Part shown: positions 6,533-7,790 of the stretch, piece after piece
Layout of the letters: each line of letters opens with the position of its first letter
Numbering within the stretch: the first letter of the stretch is position 1
Source of the DNA: Acidaminococcaceae bacterium
GTDB lineage: Bacteria > Bacillota > Negativicutes > Acidaminococcales > Acidaminococcaceae
Length of the DNA: 7,790 nucleotides
Direction: 5' to 3'
NCBI GenBank assembly: GCA_017443165.1
Contig: JAFSOW010000011.1
Coordinates: 1 to 7,790 of the forward strand
Program-made: the position numbers and the translations under genes
Notes under the pieces: generated by a model
The model's input: the letters and a program-made list of their open reading frames with translations, nothing else
Told to the model about the DNA's origin: nothing
The model's database searches: none

Positions 6533-7790
6533 AGAAAGTCATTACATACGGCGTGTTCGATTTATTCCATGAAGGACATAAAAGACTGCTGGAGCGGGCT
6601 AAGGCGCTGGGGGATTACCTGATCGTCGGGGTAACAACGGAGCAGTACGCCTATCATCGCGGCAAATACTGCGTGGTAGATCCGTTAGAACAAAGGATAG
6701 CCAATGTCCGCAGCCTTTCCTGTGTAGACGAAGTGGTCATTGAGGACCATGACGGGCAAAAAGTGGAGGACATTGAAAAGTACGGTATTGCTGTTTTTGC
6801 AATCGGTGACGACTGGTACGGTAAATTTGACTATCTGCAGCCCCTTTGTGAGGTTGTGTACCTGAAACGGACACCGGGAATCTCTTCTTCTGCCTTGCGG
6901 GGAATCGGGAATTCGCCCCTGTATCTTGGCCTCATCGGCTGCGGACGTATTGCCAGGCGTTTTATGCAGGAAGTAGGTTATATCCGGGATATCCAGCCGG
7001 TGGCGTTGTATCATCCGGAGCCGGACCGGTCGGTCACGTTGCGTAGTTTTCTGGCGGAGCATACTGCCATTGCCAAGGCCCGTACGTTGGAAAAACTGTT
7101 CGACCTGGTAGATGCGGTGTATATTGCTGCGCCCCATGCCACCCATTATGAATATGACAAAGCCGCGCTTCTGGCAGGGAAACACGTGCTGTGCGAGAAG
7201 CCGCTGACCCTGTCCGGGCCCCAGGCGCTGGAACTGTTTCAGCTGGCAGAAAAATCGGGCCTTGTGTTAATGGAAGGCATTAAGACCGCGTACTGCCCCG
7301 GTTTTTTGAACCTGTTGTCCCTTATCCGAAGCGGGATCATTGGGGAAATCCATGATGTGGAAAGCTGCTTTACCCGCCTGACACCCGAACCCTGCCGGGA
7401 ATGGGATGACCCTGTCTGCGCCGGCAGTTTTACGGAATTCGGCAGTTATACTCTTCTGCCCATTGTGAAGCTGTTGGGCACGAAGAATCTGAAATGGCAT
7501 TTCCAGTCTGTTTTGAATAAAAACAGGGTGGACAGCTATACAAAAGTATTAGCTTCCTGCGGGGATAAGATGGCTGCGGCCAAAACCGGTCTGGGCATAA
7601 AGTCCGCAGGAGAACTGACAGTCAGTGGTACAAACGGCTATATCCGCGTGCAGGCGCCCTGGTGGAAAACAAGAGTATTTGAGGTTCATCGCGAAGACCC
7701 CCATGATATACAGGTGTTTTCCAATGATTTTTTGGGAGACGGCCTGCGCTATGAACTGGGGGATTTTTTGTACCGGGTCAGGGGACATGC
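6529..7790 (+). CDS. TagD-type cytidylyltransferase fused to a Gfo/Idh/MocA-family oxidoreductase, 3' end missing
   Basis: One open frame of 420 visible codons starts at ATG 6529 in an ATGA overlap with the LicD gene; AAGGAG at 6512-6517 lies 11 bases upstream. Residues 1-~126 are a full glycerol-3-phosphate cytidylyltransferase-like module: YGVFDLFHEGH with the CTP-binding HxGH (14-17), VDEVVIED, GDDWYGKFDYL (94-104) and KRTPGISSS (114-122), where TagD has RTxGIST. This fold joins CTP to a polyol phosphate. Residues ~131-420 are a Gfo/Idh/MocA NAD(P)-dependent oxidoreductase: Rossmann loop LIGCGRIARRF (135-145), the EKP motif (223-225), then EGIKTAYCPGF and the substrate-site region FTEFGSYTL (301-309). 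Roughly 30-50 residues are probably lost at the right edge. The likely joint task is to reduce a keto-sugar (phosphate) and activate the product as a CDP-polyol for LicD; substrate and order of steps are inferred. I recognise no named enzyme with this arrangement. Confidence 0.9.
   Translation, partial: MKKVITYGVFDLFHEGHKRLLERAKALGDYLIVGVTTEQYAYHRGKYCVVDPLEQRIANVRSLSCVDEVVIEDHDGQKVEDIEKYGIAVFAIGDDWYGKFDYLQPLCEVVYLKRTPGISSSALRGIGNSPLYLGLIGCGRIARRFMQEVGYIRDIQPVALYHPEPDRSVTLRSFLAEHTAIAKARTLEKLFDLVDAVYIAAPHATHYEYDKAALLAGKHVLCEKPLTLSGPQALELFQLAEKSGLVLMEGIKTAYCPGFLNLLSLIRSGIIGEIHDVESCFTRLTPEPCREWDDPVCAGSFTEFGSYTLLPIVKLLGTKNLKWHFQSVLNKNRVDSYTKVLASCGDKMAAAKTGLGIKSAGELTVSGTNGYIRVQAPWWKTRVFEVHREDPHDIQVFSNDFLGDGLRYELGDFLYRVRGH

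Overview
The window looks like part of a cell-surface polysaccharide (teichoic-acid-like or capsule-like) biosynthesis and export cluster from a member of the Bacillota. I infer this from strong AGGAG-type ribosome sites, a LicD phosphotransferase, a TagD-type CDP-glycerol cytidylyltransferase module and a CotH-type kinase module. The sequence does not settle the genus or class; a gut-type anaerobe from Clostridia or Negativicutes would fit. All genes are on the + strand and tightly packed. I see no RNA gene, insertion sequence or CRISPR array, and no gene-free stretch longer than 150 bases.

Layout: (1) the 3' part of an AT-rich GT2-family glycosyltransferase, cut by the left edge (to 817); (2) a 149-base gap; (3) an 828-residue protein joining a complete ROK-family sugar-kinase domain, a chitobiase-like beta-sandwich and a CotH-like kinase domain (967-3453); (4) a Wzm/TagG-type ABC-2 permease (3478-4341); (5) its Wzt/TagH-type ATPase with a C-terminal extension (4345-5646); (6) a 19-codon frame overlapping the genes on both sides (5643-5702); (7) a LicD-family phosphotransferase (5702-6532); (8) a TagD-type cytidylyltransferase fused in one frame to a Gfo/Idh/MocA oxidoreductase, cut by the right edge (6529 onward). 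From 3478 to the end the genes are spaced by 3 bases or overlap by 1-4 bases, so this is almost certainly one operon. 967-3453 sits 24 bases upstream and probably belongs to it.

Proposed working scheme (inference): a kinase and/or the oxidoreductase makes a polyol phosphate, the TagD-like module activates it as a CDP-polyol, LicD transfers the polyol phosphate to a glycan built by GT2-type enzymes, and the Wzm/Wzt pair exports the product, with the Wzt extension possibly reading a terminal modification. The two fusion proteins are the most unusual items: ROK+CotH places two unrelated kinase folds in one apparently cytosolic chain, and TagD+Gfo/Idh/MocA couples a reductase to a cytidylyltransferase. 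I do not recognise either as a named, characterised enzyme.
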